Numbered from the stretch's first letter, positions 35,558 to 45,002 are shown. The stretch is 61,274 nucleotides of DNA from an uncultured Aquabacterium sp. (GCF_947366995.1 NZ_CANBCC010000016.1:1-61274); one strand, 5' to 3'. Program-made: numbers and translations. The notes: generated by a model not told the origin, from the sequence alone.

Positions 35558-35638
35558 GTCAGCGACATCCCTTCAGAAAGAACAGGCAAAAGAAAGGGCC
35601 GCCCATGCGCGAACAACATCGGCATGGGGGCAAGGGGC

Positions 35639-35682
35639 CAGGGCCGCTCGTGACGGCCCTGCCCTTCGCATCGCGTGATGCG
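35639..35682 (-). promoter_or_regulatory. Two hairpins between binding-protein and permease genes
   Basis: CAGGGCCG / CGGCCCTG with 7-base loop (35639-35661) and CGCATC / GATGCG with 4-base loop (35667-35682), directly after the stop of the binding-protein gene on the minus strand. No T run follows, so they probably slow 3' decay or partly attenuate, giving more binding protein than permease, as in many ABC operons (inference). Confidence 0.6.
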
Positions 35683-35693
35683 GCTTGCTCGGT

Positions 35694-36956
35694 TTACTTG
35701 GTGCGTGCGGCGGCGGCGATCTTGTCCATGGCCTGGGCCACGGTCATGCGGTCGCTGTTCCAGAAGTTGGACACCGCGTCCTTGATCGCACCTTCAGCGG
35801 CCGACGACACGGCCATGCCATGGGCAATCGACGGCACCAGCGTGTTGGTCTTGGCCGTCTCGACAAAGTCCTTGGAAGACTGCTTGGCGCAATCGTCGAA
35901 CTTGTCCATGTTCTGGCCCAGGCGCACCGGGATCGAACCCTTGTTCAGGTTGAAGACCTCCTGGAACTCGGGCGACATGACGGCCGCAGCCAGGTCCTTC
36001 TGGGCCTTCACATTGGCCTCGTTCTTGAGCTTGAACAGCGCGAACGAGTCGATGTTGAAGGTGAAGGCCTTGGCGGTGCCCGGTGCGGCCGTGCAGACGA
36101 AATCGACGCCCGGCTTCTTGCCGGCCGAGATGAACTCGCCCTTGGCCCAGTCGCCCATCAGCTGCATGCCGGCCTCGCCACGGATCACCATGGCCGTGGC
36201 CAGGTTCCAGTCGCGGCCCGGCGCATTCTTGTCGGTGTAGCTCTTCACGCGCTTGAACGTCGTGAGCACCTTGGTCATGGTCTCGCTCTTGAGCGTGGCC
36301 TGGTCCAGCTGCACCAGCGCCTTCTTGTAGAACTCGGTGCCCCCCACACCCAGCGCCACCGCCTCGAAGGTGGTGAAGTCCTGCCAGTTCTGGCCACCGT
36401 GGGCTACGGGAATGATGCCGGCGGCCTTCAGTTTTTCAGCGGCTGCAAAGAACTCGTCCCAGTTGGTCGGCACCTTGGCACCGGCCTTCTTGAAGGCTTC
36501 CGGGTTGGCCCACAGCCAGTTGACGCGGTGCACGTTGACCGGCACGGCCACGTACTTGCCCTTGTACTTCATGATGTTGCCCACGACCGTGGGCAGCAGC
36601 TTGTCCCACTGGTTGGTGGCGGCCACGTCCGACATGTCGGCCAGCACACCTTCCTGTGCCCACTCCTGAAGGGACGGTCCCTTGATCTGGGCCGCCGCCG
36701 GTGCGTTGCCCGACACGACGCGCGACTTCAGCACCGTCATGGCCGAGTCCCCGCCGCCGCCCGCCACGGCGAAGTCCTTCCAGCTGTGGCCCTTGGCCTG
36801 CAACGTGGCCTGCAGCGACTTGGCCGCCTTGGCTTCGCCGCCCGAAGTCCACCAGTGCAGCACTTCGACTTCGCCGGCCTGCGCGGCCAGGACGGTCACC
36901 ATCGAGGCGGCGACCACGGCACCCGCGCGCAGCGCGAACATCATCTTCTTCGACAT
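35694..36956 (-). CDS. Carbohydrate ABC transporter substrate-binding protein
   Basis: A 420-residue periplasmic protein with a signal peptide (MSKKMMFALRAGAVVAASMVTVLA, cleavage near AQA-GE). The mature start EVEVLHWWTSGGEAKAAKSLQ is typical of family-1 sugar-binding proteins and close in style to the glucose/mannose-binding GtsA of Pseudomonas; the substrate is inferred as a hexose. GAAGGAGA upstream supports ATG at 36956. The operon lies directly after a two-component system, as gltR/gtrS do near gtsABCD in pseudomonads. Confidence 0.9.
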   Translation of the reverse strand: MSKKMMFALRAGAVVAASMVTVLAAQAGEVEVLHWWTSGGEAKAAKSLQATLQAKGHSWKDFAVAGGGGDSAMTVLKSRVVSGNAPAAAQIKGPSLQEWAQEGVLADMSDVAATNQWDKLLPTVVGNIMKYKGKYVAVPVNVHRVNWLWANPEAFKKAGAKVPTNWDEFFAAAEKLKAAGIIPVAHGGQNWQDFTTFEAVALGVGGTEFYKKALVQLDQATLKSETMTKVLTTFKRVKSYTDKNAPGRDWNLATAMVIRGEAGMQLMGDWAKGEFISAGKKPGVDFVCTAAPGTAKAFTFNIDSFALFKLKNEANVKAQKDLAAAVMSPEFQEVFNLNKGSIPVRLGQNMDKFDDCAKQSSKDFVETAKTNTLVPSIAHGMAVSSAAEGAIKDAVSNFWNSDRMTVAQAMDKIAAAARTK

Positions 36957-37031
36957 GGGGCGTCTCCTTCTCGTCAACGAGGGATCTGTGTGTGTTTGAG
37001 GATCAACGGGCGTGCAGCGTGGCGCCTCACA

Positions 37032-37064
37032 AACCGTTAATGAATTATTAATAAATTAACGGTT
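37032..37064. promoter_or_regulatory. AT-rich inverted/direct repeat upstream of sugar operon
   Basis: AACCGTTAAT-N13-ATTAACGGTT in an otherwise GC-rich stretch, ~75-110 bases before the binding-protein start and just after the kinase stop. It also contains TTAAT at 37037 and 37048, exactly 11 bases apart, the half-site period used by OmpR/PhoB-type regulators. It is a good candidate binding site for the response regulator encoded at 38570-39238. Confidence 0.6.
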
Positions 37065-37084
37065 CTTGAATCCAGGGGTCTTCC

Positions 37085-38557
37085 CTAGGTTCGCGCGCGA
37101 ACCGGCAGGCTGACCCGCACACGTAGACCGTGTGGCACCACGTTGTACAGCGAGACGCTGCCCCCATGCTGAAGGATGATTTCCCGGACGATGGGCAAAC
37201 CGAGGCCGCAGCCCGTACCGTCGTTGCTGCCGCGCACGAAGCGCTCGAACACCCGCGCGTGGTCAGCCGTCGGAATGCCGGGGCCGTTGTCCTCCACCTC
37301 GACCACCACCTGCTCGCCTTCGCGGCGGGTACGCACGGTGACGAGGCTGCCGCGCCCGGCATACCGCATCGCGTTGTCGATGAGGTTCACCAGGGCCTCG
37401 CGCAGAAGCAAGGGGTTGCCGATCACCACCAATTCGTTGTCGGCCCGGCCTTCGCCCTCGTGCGACTCCGGCTCATCACACCCCAGGTCCACGCCCATCT
37501 GCAGCGCGCGGGGCACCAACTCGGCCGTCAACTCGCGCGCCAACGGGCCGATGGGCACCGGCACCTGGCCCTGCTTCATGGCCGATTCAGGCTCGGCCCG
37601 CGCCAGCGTCAGCAACTGGTTCACCAGATGCGCGCTGCGCATGGCGCTCGCCCGCACGCGCTCAAGCCGGGCCCGCAGCTGTGGCTCCTGGGCCGCTTCC
37701 AGCGCCAGCTCGGCCTGAGATTTCACACCGGCCAGCGGGGTGCGAAGCTGGTGGGCCGCGTCGCTGATGAAGCGCTTCTGCGTCTCGACGTTGCGTCGCA
37801 CCGAGGCCAGCAGGCTGTTGAGCGCCATCACCAGCGCATGCACCTCGGCAGGCGCGGCCGTCATGCGGATCGGATTGAGGTCGTTGGGATGGCGGTCTTC
37901 CACCAGCCGGCGCAGCCGGGACAGCGGCGCCAACCCCGCCCGAATGCCCGCCCAGACGATCAGGGTCATCAGCACGATCAGCCCTGACAGTGGCAAGGCA
38001 GTGTCAATGAGGATGCGCCGAGCCAGGGCCTCTCGGCTGGCGCGGCTCTTGGCAACCTGTACCAGCAGACGCTCCTTGCCCCCCTCGCCATAGGGCAGCA
38101 GCAGCGCGGCCACACGCACGCGCGTCTCGCGCACGGTGGCGTCATAGAAATAGGGCTGGTCGTTCTCCAGCTGGACGCGCTCGGATGGCGGCGGCAGTTG
38201 CTGGTTGCCCAGGATGAACCGCCCGGGCGGCGTGCTGACCATGTAGTAGACCGTGTCGTCGGGGTCGGTCTCAATGATGTCGCGGGCCGCACGCGGGAAG
38301 TCGATCAGCAGGCCGTTGTCGATCGGCTTCACCTGGCGAGCGAGCGCGCGCGAGGTCTGGAACAGACTGCGGTCGACCATCTGGTTGGCGTAGTTCGATG
38401 CCACGCTGTACGTGACGAACGCCCCCACCAGCCACAGCACCAGCTGTGGCAGCACGATCCACCACAGAAGCTGACGGCTGAGCGGGCTGCCGACCCGCAG
38501 GTCGAGCGCCTCGGCACGGTCATCGTCCGTCGGACCGGGCAAGGGGGAGTCCCGCAC
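37085..38557 (-). CDS. Two-component sensor histidine kinase (TctE/QseC-like)
   Basis: A 490-residue membrane kinase. TM1 ~30-52, a periplasmic 2CSK_N-like domain to ~185, TM2 ~187-207, a HAMP-like linker, HisKA (FISDAAHQLRTPLAGVKSQAELAL), and HATPase (NLIDNAMRYAGRG; VEDNGPGIP; GTGCGLGLPIVREII). It starts with GTG at 38557, 12 bases after the response regulator. Next to the sugar operon it most likely senses sugar or a sugar acid; this is inferred from position only. Confidence 0.92.
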   Translation of the reverse strand: MRDSPLPGPTDDDRAEALDLRVGSPLSRQLLWWIVLPQLVLWLVGAFVTYSVASNYANQMVDRSLFQTSRALARQVKPIDNGLLIDFPRAARDIIETDPDDTVYYMVSTPPGRFILGNQQLPPPSERVQLENDQPYFYDATVRETRVRVAALLLPYGEGGKERLLVQVAKSRASREALARRILIDTALPLSGLIVLMTLIVWAGIRAGLAPLSRLRRLVEDRHPNDLNPIRMTAAPAEVHALVMALNSLLASVRRNVETQKRFISDAAHQLRTPLAGVKSQAELALEAAQEPQLRARLERVRASAMRSAHLVNQLLTLARAEPESAMKQGQVPVPIGPLARELTAELVPRALQMGVDLGCDEPESHEGEGRADNELVVIGNPLLLREALVNLIDNAMRYAGRGSLVTVRTRREGEQVVVEVEDNGPGIPTADHARVFERFVRGSNDGTGCGLGLPIVREIILQHGGSVSLYNVVPHGLRVRVSLPVRART

Positions 38558-38569
38558 GGCGCCCCGGCG

Positions 38570-39238
38570 TCAGGCCTGCAGTTCGAGCAGGTAGCCCAGC
38601 CCGCGCACCGTGCGGATCGACACGCCCGAGGGCTCGAGCTTGCGACGCAGCCGATGGATGTAGACCTCGATGGAACTGGGGCCACCCTGGTTGCGATCCA
38701 GATCCCAGGCTTGTGCGATCTCGTCCTTGGTCACCACCTTGTCGCGCTGGGTGAGCAAAAGGTCGAGCAGCTCCCACTCCCGCGGTGACAACTCCACCGG
38801 CTCACCGTCGACGACGGCACGACGCGCCTCGCGGTCAAAGCTCAGCGCCCCGAGCGACACGGTGCTGCCCGCCTGGGGCTTGAAGCGGCGCAGCAGCGCA
38901 CGGATCCGCGCCTCGAGCTCCGGGAAGTCGAAGGGTTTGGTCAGGTAGTCGTCGGCCCCGGCATTGAGGCCGGCCACCCGGTGCTCCAGCCCGTCAAGGG
39001 CGGTGAGGATGAGGATGGGCAACGCCGGCTTGACCTCGCGCACGGCCTTCAGCACGCTCAGGCCGTCGAGCTTCGGCAAACCGAGGTCCAGCACGGCCAC
39101 GTCGAAAGGCTGGGAAGTCAGGGCTTCGAGCGCGGTACGCCCGTCGGCCGCCACCTGGGTCTGAAACCCGGCATTGCCGAGCTGTTCGGCCAGGGCATCG
39201 GCCAGGATGTCGTCGTCTTCAGCAAGCAGGACACGCAT
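38570..39238 (-). CDS. OmpR-family response regulator
   Basis: A 222-residue regulator: receiver 1-115 (acidic EDDD near the start, Asp in VLDLGLP at ~51, Lys in DYLTKPFD) and winged-helix domain 125-220 (LSPREWELLDLLLTQRDKVVTKDEIAQ; SSIEVYIHRLRRKLE; IRTVRGLGYLLE). It heads the minus-strand series leading through the kinase into the sugar transporter and probably controls it. Confidence 0.94.
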   Translation of the reverse strand: MRVLLAEDDDILADALAEQLGNAGFQTQVAADGRTALEALTSQPFDVAVLDLGLPKLDGLSVLKAVREVKPALPILILTALDGLEHRVAGLNAGADDYLTKPFDFPELEARIRALLRRFKPQAGSTVSLGALSFDREARRAVVDGEPVELSPREWELLDLLLTQRDKVVTKDEIAQAWDLDRNQGGPSSIEVYIHRLRRKLEPSGVSIRTVRGLGYLLELQA

Positions 39239-39258
39239 CCCTCAAGCATACGAGAGTT

Positions 39259-41901
39259 TCAATCGCGTCCGTCGCGCACGAACCAGTATCGGGCGGTGGT
39301 GTCGCGCCAGCAACTCCCGCGCGGGGCGGTGCTGTCCCACGTCCATGCACCACAGGCTGGCGTGCCGCGAACGGCGATGCCGTGCTCGCTGTAGCGCCGC
39401 ATCACCACAGGAGACGGGTGCCCGTACGCATTGCGGCGCCCGACTTGTACCACGGCATCGCGGGGCTGCACCGCCTTCAGGAGGGCCTCGCTCGACGAGC
39501 CGGCGCTGCCATGATGCGGCACCACCAGCACGGTGCTGCTCAGCACGTCGGCGCCATGTCGCGCCACCAGGGCGCGTTCCTCGGCGTGGCCGATGTCGCC
39601 AGTAAGAAGCAGCGACGCGGCGTCCTGGCCCGCCCGTGCCGGCACGCTGACCCTCAGGACACAGGAATGCGCGTTGCCGTCGCTGCGCCGGCCATCAGAT
39701 CGATCGGCCCGCCGTGTGAACGGGTGCAGCACCTCGAATCGGACGCCGTCCCAGGTCCACGCTTGTCCTGCCTCACACGGCTTCGCCTCGGGGCGAGGGC
39801 CGGGTGCCTCCCCGGAGGGCGCCAGCAGCGGGTGACCTGCCGGCAAGCTGTGGTGCAAGGCCATCACCGGCACCCCGCCGAGCACGGCACGCGCACCACC
39901 GGCATGGTCCGCGTCTTCGTGGCTGAGCATCAGCGTGTCGAGTTGCGTCACACCGAGGGCCTGCAGCAAGGGCAGCACCACACGTTCACCCGCATCGTGC
40001 TCGCGGCCCATGGCGGGGCCGGCGTCGAACAACAAGGCATGGCGCGCGGTGCGCACCAGCACCGCACTGCCCTGCCCCACGTCGGCGGCCACCACGTGGA
40101 AGCCGTGCGCGGGCGGTGGCAAGACCCGCCACGTCGGGGGCAACCACGCCAGCGGCAACAGCGAGGGCATGAGCAGCAGCTTCAGCCGCCAGGGCCACGG
40201 CCGCAGGCACAGCATCCCCGCGGCCACCATGCCGACCGTGAGCCACAGCGGCGTCTCGGGCGACGACCAGGTGGCGTAAGGCACCTCGGCAAGCCAACCC
40301 AGCACCGCGCGCATCACCTCCACCCCGTGCGCCGCCAGCCCCCAGATCGGCGACCACACGACGCCGAGCAGGGCCATCGGCGTGATCAGCAAGGTGAACA
40401 CCGGGATGGCGACCAGGTTCGCCACCAGACCGATCAGCGAAAACTGCTGAAAGCACGCCAGGGTGACGGGTGCCAGCGACAAGGTCACGAGCACCTGCAC
40501 GCGAAGCAGTTCGCGGCCCTGGGCCCACAGTGTCTGCGCGCGACCACGCCATGATGACCTGGTCGGCAGGGTATCGGGCCCGTTCGGCAGCGGGCCACCC
40601 TGGTGAGGCTCCGGTCCCCGCCCCGGCTGCCGGATGCTGCCATCGTTCATCAACACGGCCACCGCCACGAACGACAGCCAGAACCCGGCCTGGCGCCACG
40701 CCCAGGGCTCGAACGCCAGCACGCCCGCCGCGGCCCACAGACACACCAGGGGCCACGGCCAGCGGCGCGCTCCGCTGCGCAGCAGCGAGACGATCAGCAG
40801 CATCCACACCGTGCGCTGCGCGGGCAGCCCCCAGCCGGCCAGCACGGCATAGCCGGCAGCGCCCGCCACCCCCACCCAGCGGGCCACCTCAGGGGCGGGC
40901 CACCGCAACGCCAGGGCAGGCACGCGGCCCCACAGCCGGCGAACCAGCCAGGCCACCAACCAGCCGCACATCACGACGTGCGTGCCACTGATGGCCACCA
41001 CGTGCGCCACACCCGTCTGGCGGAAGATGGCCCAGTCATCCCGCTCGATGGCAGATTGATCCCCGACCGCCAGCCCGGCGAGCACGCCCGCGCTGGCCGG
41101 GTTGCTCACGGCCTGCGCAATGGCTTCGCGCACCGCATGGCGGGCGCGCTCCACCCACCCATCCGACCACCCTTCGGCCGCCGCAACGCGCACGGGTGCT
41201 TCCGGCTTGGCCCGCACCGACGCCACGGCCCTCACACCGCGCGCGAACGGGCCGAGCTCCGCATCGTGGCCGCCAGGGTTGGCCAGCCCGTCAGGCGCAC
41301 GCACCTTGGCTCGCAGTCGCCAGACCTCGCCGGAACGCAATGCAGTCATCGCCAGGCCCTCGGGCGCCTGCAATTGAAGCCGATGAAAAGGCCGCTTCGG
41401 CGCGGGCCGTGCCCCCTGGCACCCCTGCCCCTCGGCGCCCAGCAGGATGGCATCCACGCGCACACCCCACGCCGTGCGGGCCGGCAAACCGTCGATCTGC
41501 ACGCACAGCGGCACCTCACGCCCCTGCCAGCCCGACGGCACTGCCTCCGCCAGCCTGGCGGAGGCCCGCATCCCCGTGAGCCCCCACCCCAGCAGCAGGG
41601 CGGCCGCCACACACGCGGCACCGCGCCCCAGCCAGTACGGTGCACGGCGCATTGTCCAGACGGCGAACACCAAAAGCCCTGCCGCCACGGCCAGCGCCAG
41701 CGCGTGCAAAGCAAGCGACGACACGGTGCGCTGCCCCAGCTGGACCGCGGTGCCGGCCACCCACGCGAGCGGACACAGCCACGCCAACCACCACCCCGTC
41801 GACACCACCACCGTCGATTCAGCCCAGCTCAGGCCGCGCCCCCGCGGTGTAGGCACCGACGCGGGGCAACGAGGCAGCACATCAGGAGGGGCGACAGACA
41901 T
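39259..41901 (-). CDS. comEC: DNA-uptake channel ComEC/Rec2
   Basis: An ~880-residue inner-membrane protein that passes single-stranded DNA into the cytoplasm during natural transformation. Order: N-terminal helices and DUF4131-like OB region (~60-250), the competence domain (GVLAGLAVGDQSAIERDDWAIFRQTGVAHVVAISGTHV) with many helices, and a C-terminal metallo-beta-lactamase domain (VVAADVGQGSAVLVRT; MLSHEDADHAGG; VVPHHGSAGSSS). The start is unsure: ATG at 41901, 41931 or 42030 are in frame and none has a strong ribosome site. Other competence genes are not nearby. Confidence 0.93.
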   Translation of the reverse strand: MSVAPPDVLPRCPASVPTPRGRGLSWAESTVVVSTGWWLAWLCPLAWVAGTAVQLGQRTVSSLALHALALAVAAGLLVFAVWTMRRAPYWLGRGAACVAAALLLGWGLTGMRASARLAEAVPSGWQGREVPLCVQIDGLPARTAWGVRVDAILLGAEGQGCQGARPAPKRPFHRLQLQAPEGLAMTALRSGEVWRLRAKVRAPDGLANPGGHDAELGPFARGVRAVASVRAKPEAPVRVAAAEGWSDGWVERARHAVREAIAQAVSNPASAGVLAGLAVGDQSAIERDDWAIFRQTGVAHVVAISGTHVVMCGWLVAWLVRRLWGRVPALALRWPAPEVARWVGVAGAAGYAVLAGWGLPAQRTVWMLLIVSLLRSGARRWPWPLVCLWAAAGVLAFEPWAWRQAGFWLSFVAVAVLMNDGSIRQPGRGPEPHQGGPLPNGPDTLPTRSSWRGRAQTLWAQGRELLRVQVLVTLSLAPVTLACFQQFSLIGLVANLVAIPVFTLLITPMALLGVVWSPIWGLAAHGVEVMRAVLGWLAEVPYATWSSPETPLWLTVGMVAAGMLCLRPWPWRLKLLLMPSLLPLAWLPPTWRVLPPPAHGFHVVAADVGQGSAVLVRTARHALLFDAGPAMGREHDAGERVVLPLLQALGVTQLDTLMLSHEDADHAGGARAVLGGVPVMALHHSLPAGHPLLAPSGEAPGPRPEAKPCEAGQAWTWDGVRFEVLHPFTRRADRSDGRRSDGNAHSCVLRVSVPARAGQDAASLLLTGDIGHAEERALVARHGADVLSSTVLVVPHHGSAGSSSEALLKAVQPRDAVVQVGRRNAYGHPSPVVMRRYSEHGIAVRGTPACGAWTWDSTAPRGSCWRDTTARYWFVRDGRD

Positions 41902-42099
41902 GGGCTGGGTGAGGGCTGAACCCGTCAGCATGGCGCCGCCGCAACGGCTTGCCCACCCCCGCACGGGCCACCTCTGAGGGTGACTTGACCGTCGCACCAT
42001 GCCCCCAGCGGCAGGACGGAACGCCCTCATGTACCATCCCCGCCAAACGCCGCGTTGCACCCGCGCGCCGGCCTCCCCCTTCTCGTCGCCCCCGCCATC

Positions 42100-42555
42100 A
42101 TGAGCATCGCCCAACGCCTTGAAGCCCTCGGCATCACCCTGCCGCCCGTGTCCATCCCCGCTGCTGCCTACGTGCCTTTCGTGCGCAGCGGCAACATGGT
42201 CTACCTGTCGGGCCACATCGCCCGCAAGGACGGCCAGGTGTGGGTGGGGCAGCTTGGCAAGAACCTGACCACCGAGGAAGGCAAGGCCGCCGCCCGCGCG
42301 GTCGCCATCGACCTGCTCGGCACGCTGAACGCGGCGGCCGGTGGGCTGGACAAGGTGGTGCGCATCGTGAAGGCCACCAGCCTGGTCAACAGCACGCCCG
42401 AATTCACCGAGCACCACCTGGTCACCAACGGCTTTTCCGAGCTGATCGGCGAGGTCTTTGGCGAAGCCGGCAAGCACGCCCGCAGCGCCTTCGGCGTGGC
42501 ACAGGTTCCGCTGGGTGCCTGCGTCGAGATCGAGCTGATTGCCGAGGTGGCCTGA
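42100..42555 (+). CDS. RidA family protein (YjgF-like)
   Basis: A 151-residue RidA/YjgF/Rid protein (FVRSGNMVYLSGHIARKDGQ; NSTPEFTEHHLVTNGFSELIGEVFGEAGKHARSAFGVAQVPLGACVEIELIAE). The classic RidA arginine in the R-x-x-V-x-V tail motif is not evident, since the segment reads ARSAFGVAQVPLG, so it belongs to the longer-loop subgroup and deaminase activity is uncertain. It precedes dsbB by 4 bases. Confidence 0.9.
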   Translation: MSIAQRLEALGITLPPVSIPAAAYVPFVRSGNMVYLSGHIARKDGQVWVGQLGKNLTTEEGKAAARAVAIDLLGTLNAAAGGLDKVVRIVKATSLVNSTPEFTEHHLVTNGFSELIGEVFGEAGKHARSAFGVAQVPLGACVEIELIAEVA

Positions 42556-42559
42556 GGCC

Positions 42560-43054
42560 ATGGCACTGACCGCTCTGCCCTCCCGTACTCTGCTGACCGG
42601 CCTGGGCGCCGTGTGCGCGTTGTCCGTCGGCTTCGCCCTCTACGCGCAGCACCAGTGGGGCATGGAGCCTTGCCCGTGGTGCATCCTGCAGCGCATCCTG
42701 TTCGTCGCTGTGGCGGTGCTGTGCCTGATCGGCGCAGCGCTCCCGGCCGGGTGGCCGCGCCGTGCACCCGCGCTGGTGGGCGTGCTGCTGTCCGCATCGG
42801 GCATCGCGGCCGCGCTGTGGCAGCACTTCGTCGCCGCCCGCACCAACTCGTGCGCCCTGACACTGGCCGACAAGGTCATCAGCGGGCTGGGCCTCGACAC
42901 GCGCTGGCCCGAGGTCTTCGAGGTGCGCGCATCCTGTGCCGATGCCGCCGTGAACCTTCTCGGCGTGCCCTTCGCGTTCTGGAGCCTGGCGCTGTTTGCC
43001 GTCGTGGGCCTGGTGCTGCTGACGGTGGCCGTCTCGCCTGCACGCCGTGCTTGA
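42560..43054 (+). CDS. dsbB: Disulfide bond formation protein B
   Basis: A 164-residue inner-membrane protein with four helices that reoxidises DsbA using quinone. The first periplasmic loop has CPWC (residues 35-38); the second has Cys pairs in TNSCAL and RASCADA. ATG at 42560 follows the ridA-like stop by 4 bases. Its stop overlaps the start of the next gene. Confidence 0.95.
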   Translation: MALTALPSRTLLTGLGAVCALSVGFALYAQHQWGMEPCPWCILQRILFVAVAVLCLIGAALPAGWPRRAPALVGVLLSASGIAAALWQHFVAARTNSCALTLADKVISGLGLDTRWPEVFEVRASCADAAVNLLGVPFAFWSLALFAVVGLVLLTVAVSPARRA

Positions 43055-44921
43055 TCAGGATCCCGCCTTCCCCACCGCGCTCGTCGACTTCCCCCTGCCC
43101 GACGGCCCGGGCCGTGCACGCTGGCGCTTCGAACGCCCAACACAATGGCTGGTGGCCCATGACCCCAGCCAGGTCGCCGGCCTGCTGGACGCAGCACACG
43201 CGCTCGCCAAGGCCGGGCACTGGTGCGTGGGGTGGGTGGCCTACGAGGCCGCCCCCGGCCTGGACCCGCACCTGCCGGTGAAGGCCCTGCCCCCCGGGCA
43301 ACCTTACGCCGTCTGGGCGGTGTTCAACGACGCAGAAGCATGGGACGGCAGCCCGCTCGCCGCGCCCGAGCCCGCCTGGTCTGCCAGCGCATGGACCGCC
43401 GAACTGGACGAAGCCGCCGTACTGGGCCGCGTAGAAACCATTCGCGAGCTGATCCGCGCGGGCGAGGTCTATCAGATCAACCTCACCGCCCGCCTGCGCA
43501 GCCCCTTTGAAGGCGGCTCCGAAGGCATGTGGCCGTACTTTCGCGCGCTGCAGCGCAGCCAGCCGGAGGGGTATACGCTGATGCTGGACGCCCGGGCGGC
43601 CTGCCGTGCCCCGGGCGCCGTGCTGAGCGTCTCGCCGGAGCTGTTCTTCGACTGGGACGGCGAGACGCTGGTGACCCGGCCGATGAAGGGCACCGCCGCA
43701 CGTCGGCCCGAGGCGCAGGCCGACGCCCGCGCCGCCGACTGCCTGCGCAGCAGCGACAAGGAACGCGCCGAGAACCTGATGATCGTCGACCTGCTGCGCA
43801 ACGACCTGTCGCGCGTGGCCGAGGTCGGCTCGGTGCGCGTGCCATCGCTGTTCGACCTGCACGCCCTGCCCACAGTCTGGCAGATGACATCGACCATCAC
43901 CGCGCGCAGCCGGGCAGGGCTTCGTCTGAGCGAAGCGTTTGCGGCCCTGTTCCCGTGTGGCTCGGTCACCGGTGCCCCGAAGCGACAGGCGATGCACCAC
44001 ATTGCCCGGCTTGAGCGCAGTGCCCGCGGCGTGTACTGCGGCGCCGTCGGTCTCATGCAGCCCGGCGGGCGGGTCACGTTCAATGTGCCCATCCGCACGG
44101 TCTGCCTGCACACGCCCCCGCCGCCCGCGCCCTGGCGTGCCGAGTGCGGCATCGGCAGCGGCATCACGCTGGACGCCACAGGCCCCGGTGAGGTGCTTGA
44201 ATGGCAGGCCAAGCAGGGCTTTCTGTCCCGCGCGGCGCAGCCCTTCCAGCTGATCGAATCCCTGCGCCTGGAGGTTGGACGCATGTGTCGGGTGGATCGT
44301 CACCTTGCGCGCCTGGCGGCCAGCGCCGCGCATTTCGGCTGGCCCGTGTTGACCCCGGCGCAACGCCATGGTCTGGATCAGGCGCTGAGCCAGATCGCGC
44401 TCGCGCACCCCACGGGCGTGCACAAGGTCAGGTTGCTGCTGGGCCCCGACGGCCGCTTCAGCGTGGAAGCGGCTGCCCTTTCCGGCCCGGGCACACCCGG
44501 TGCCGATCCGGGATCCGTGCGTGTGGCACTGGCCCGCACAACCATGCCACCAGCGGACGACTTCATCCGCCACAAGACCACACGACGCCAGGCCTACGCC
44601 GGCTTTGCACCACCGCCCGGGTGCTTCGACACCCTGCTGCACAACGAGGCGGGCCTGCTGACCGAGTTCACGATCGGCAACCTCGCCCTGCAACTGGACG
44701 GTACTTGGTACACGCCCCAGCTGGAGGCGGGCCTGCTGCCCGGCGTGATGCGCGCTGCGGCGCTGGCCAGCGGCGAGTTGCACGAGCGCCCGCTCCATCG
44801 CAGCGACCTGTTAAAAGCGGACGCCGCGGCACTGCTCAACAGCGTGCGCGAGTGGGTTCCCGTCGACCTGGCGGACCTGCAGCAGCAAGCCCGCCTGGCC
44901 GGCTGGGCCACGCCAGCCTGA
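43047..44921 (+). CDS. pabB: Aminodeoxychorismate synthase I / lyase fusion
   Basis: A 624-residue fusion. Residues ~1-390 are the chorismate-binding PabB part (IRAGEVYQINLTARL; GTAARRPEAQADARAADCLRSSDKERAENLMIVDLLRNDLSRVAEVGSV; FPCGSVTGAPKRQAMHHI), making 4-amino-4-deoxychorismate; residues ~400-620 are a class IV PLP lyase (PabC; KTTRRQAYAGF and NEAGLLTEFTIGNLAL) releasing p-aminobenzoate for folate. The start is GTG at 43047, overlapping the dsbB stop by 8 bases. The glutamine amidotransferase PabA is not in the window. Confidence 0.94.
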   Translation: MLDQDPAFPTALVDFPLPDGPGRARWRFERPTQWLVAHDPSQVAGLLDAAHALAKAGHWCVGWVAYEAAPGLDPHLPVKALPPGQPYAVWAVFNDAEAWDGSPLAAPEPAWSASAWTAELDEAAVLGRVETIRELIRAGEVYQINLTARLRSPFEGGSEGMWPYFRALQRSQPEGYTLMLDARAACRAPGAVLSVSPELFFDWDGETLVTRPMKGTAARRPEAQADARAADCLRSSDKERAENLMIVDLLRNDLSRVAEVGSVRVPSLFDLHALPTVWQMTSTITARSRAGLRLSEAFAALFPCGSVTGAPKRQAMHHIARLERSARGVYCGAVGLMQPGGRVTFNVPIRTVCLHTPPPPAPWRAECGIGSGITLDATGPGEVLEWQAKQGFLSRAAQPFQLIESLRLEVGRMCRVDRHLARLAASAAHFGWPVLTPAQRHGLDQALSQIALAHPTGVHKVRLLLGPDGRFSVEAAALSGPGTPGADPGSVRVALARTTMPPADDFIRHKTTRRQAYAGFAPPPGCFDTLLHNEAGLLTEFTIGNLALQLDGTWYTPQLEAGLLPGVMRAAALASGELHERPLHRSDLLKADAAALLNSVREWVPVDLADLQQQARLAGWATPA

Positions 44922-44975
44922 CGCCACCAGACATGACCCGCATCACACCGGGTTCACGCTTCCCTGGCAGACTTC

Positions 44976-44997
44976 GGGTCCTCGAATTGAAGGACCC
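44976..44997 (+). promoter_or_regulatory. Hairpin covering the gloA ribosome binding site
   Basis: GGGTCCT-N8-AGGACCC, ending 5 bases before the gloA ATG. The right arm contains the AGGA of the Shine-Dalgarno GAAGGA. If it folds, translation of gloA would be reduced. Seen in sequence; regulation is inferred. Confidence 0.55.
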
Positions 44998-45002
44998 ACT
45001 CC

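Noticed and set aside
42100..42555. Assignment of the Rid protein as true RidA enamine deaminase
   Set aside because: The active-site arginine motif of classic RidA is not clear, so only family membership is claimed.
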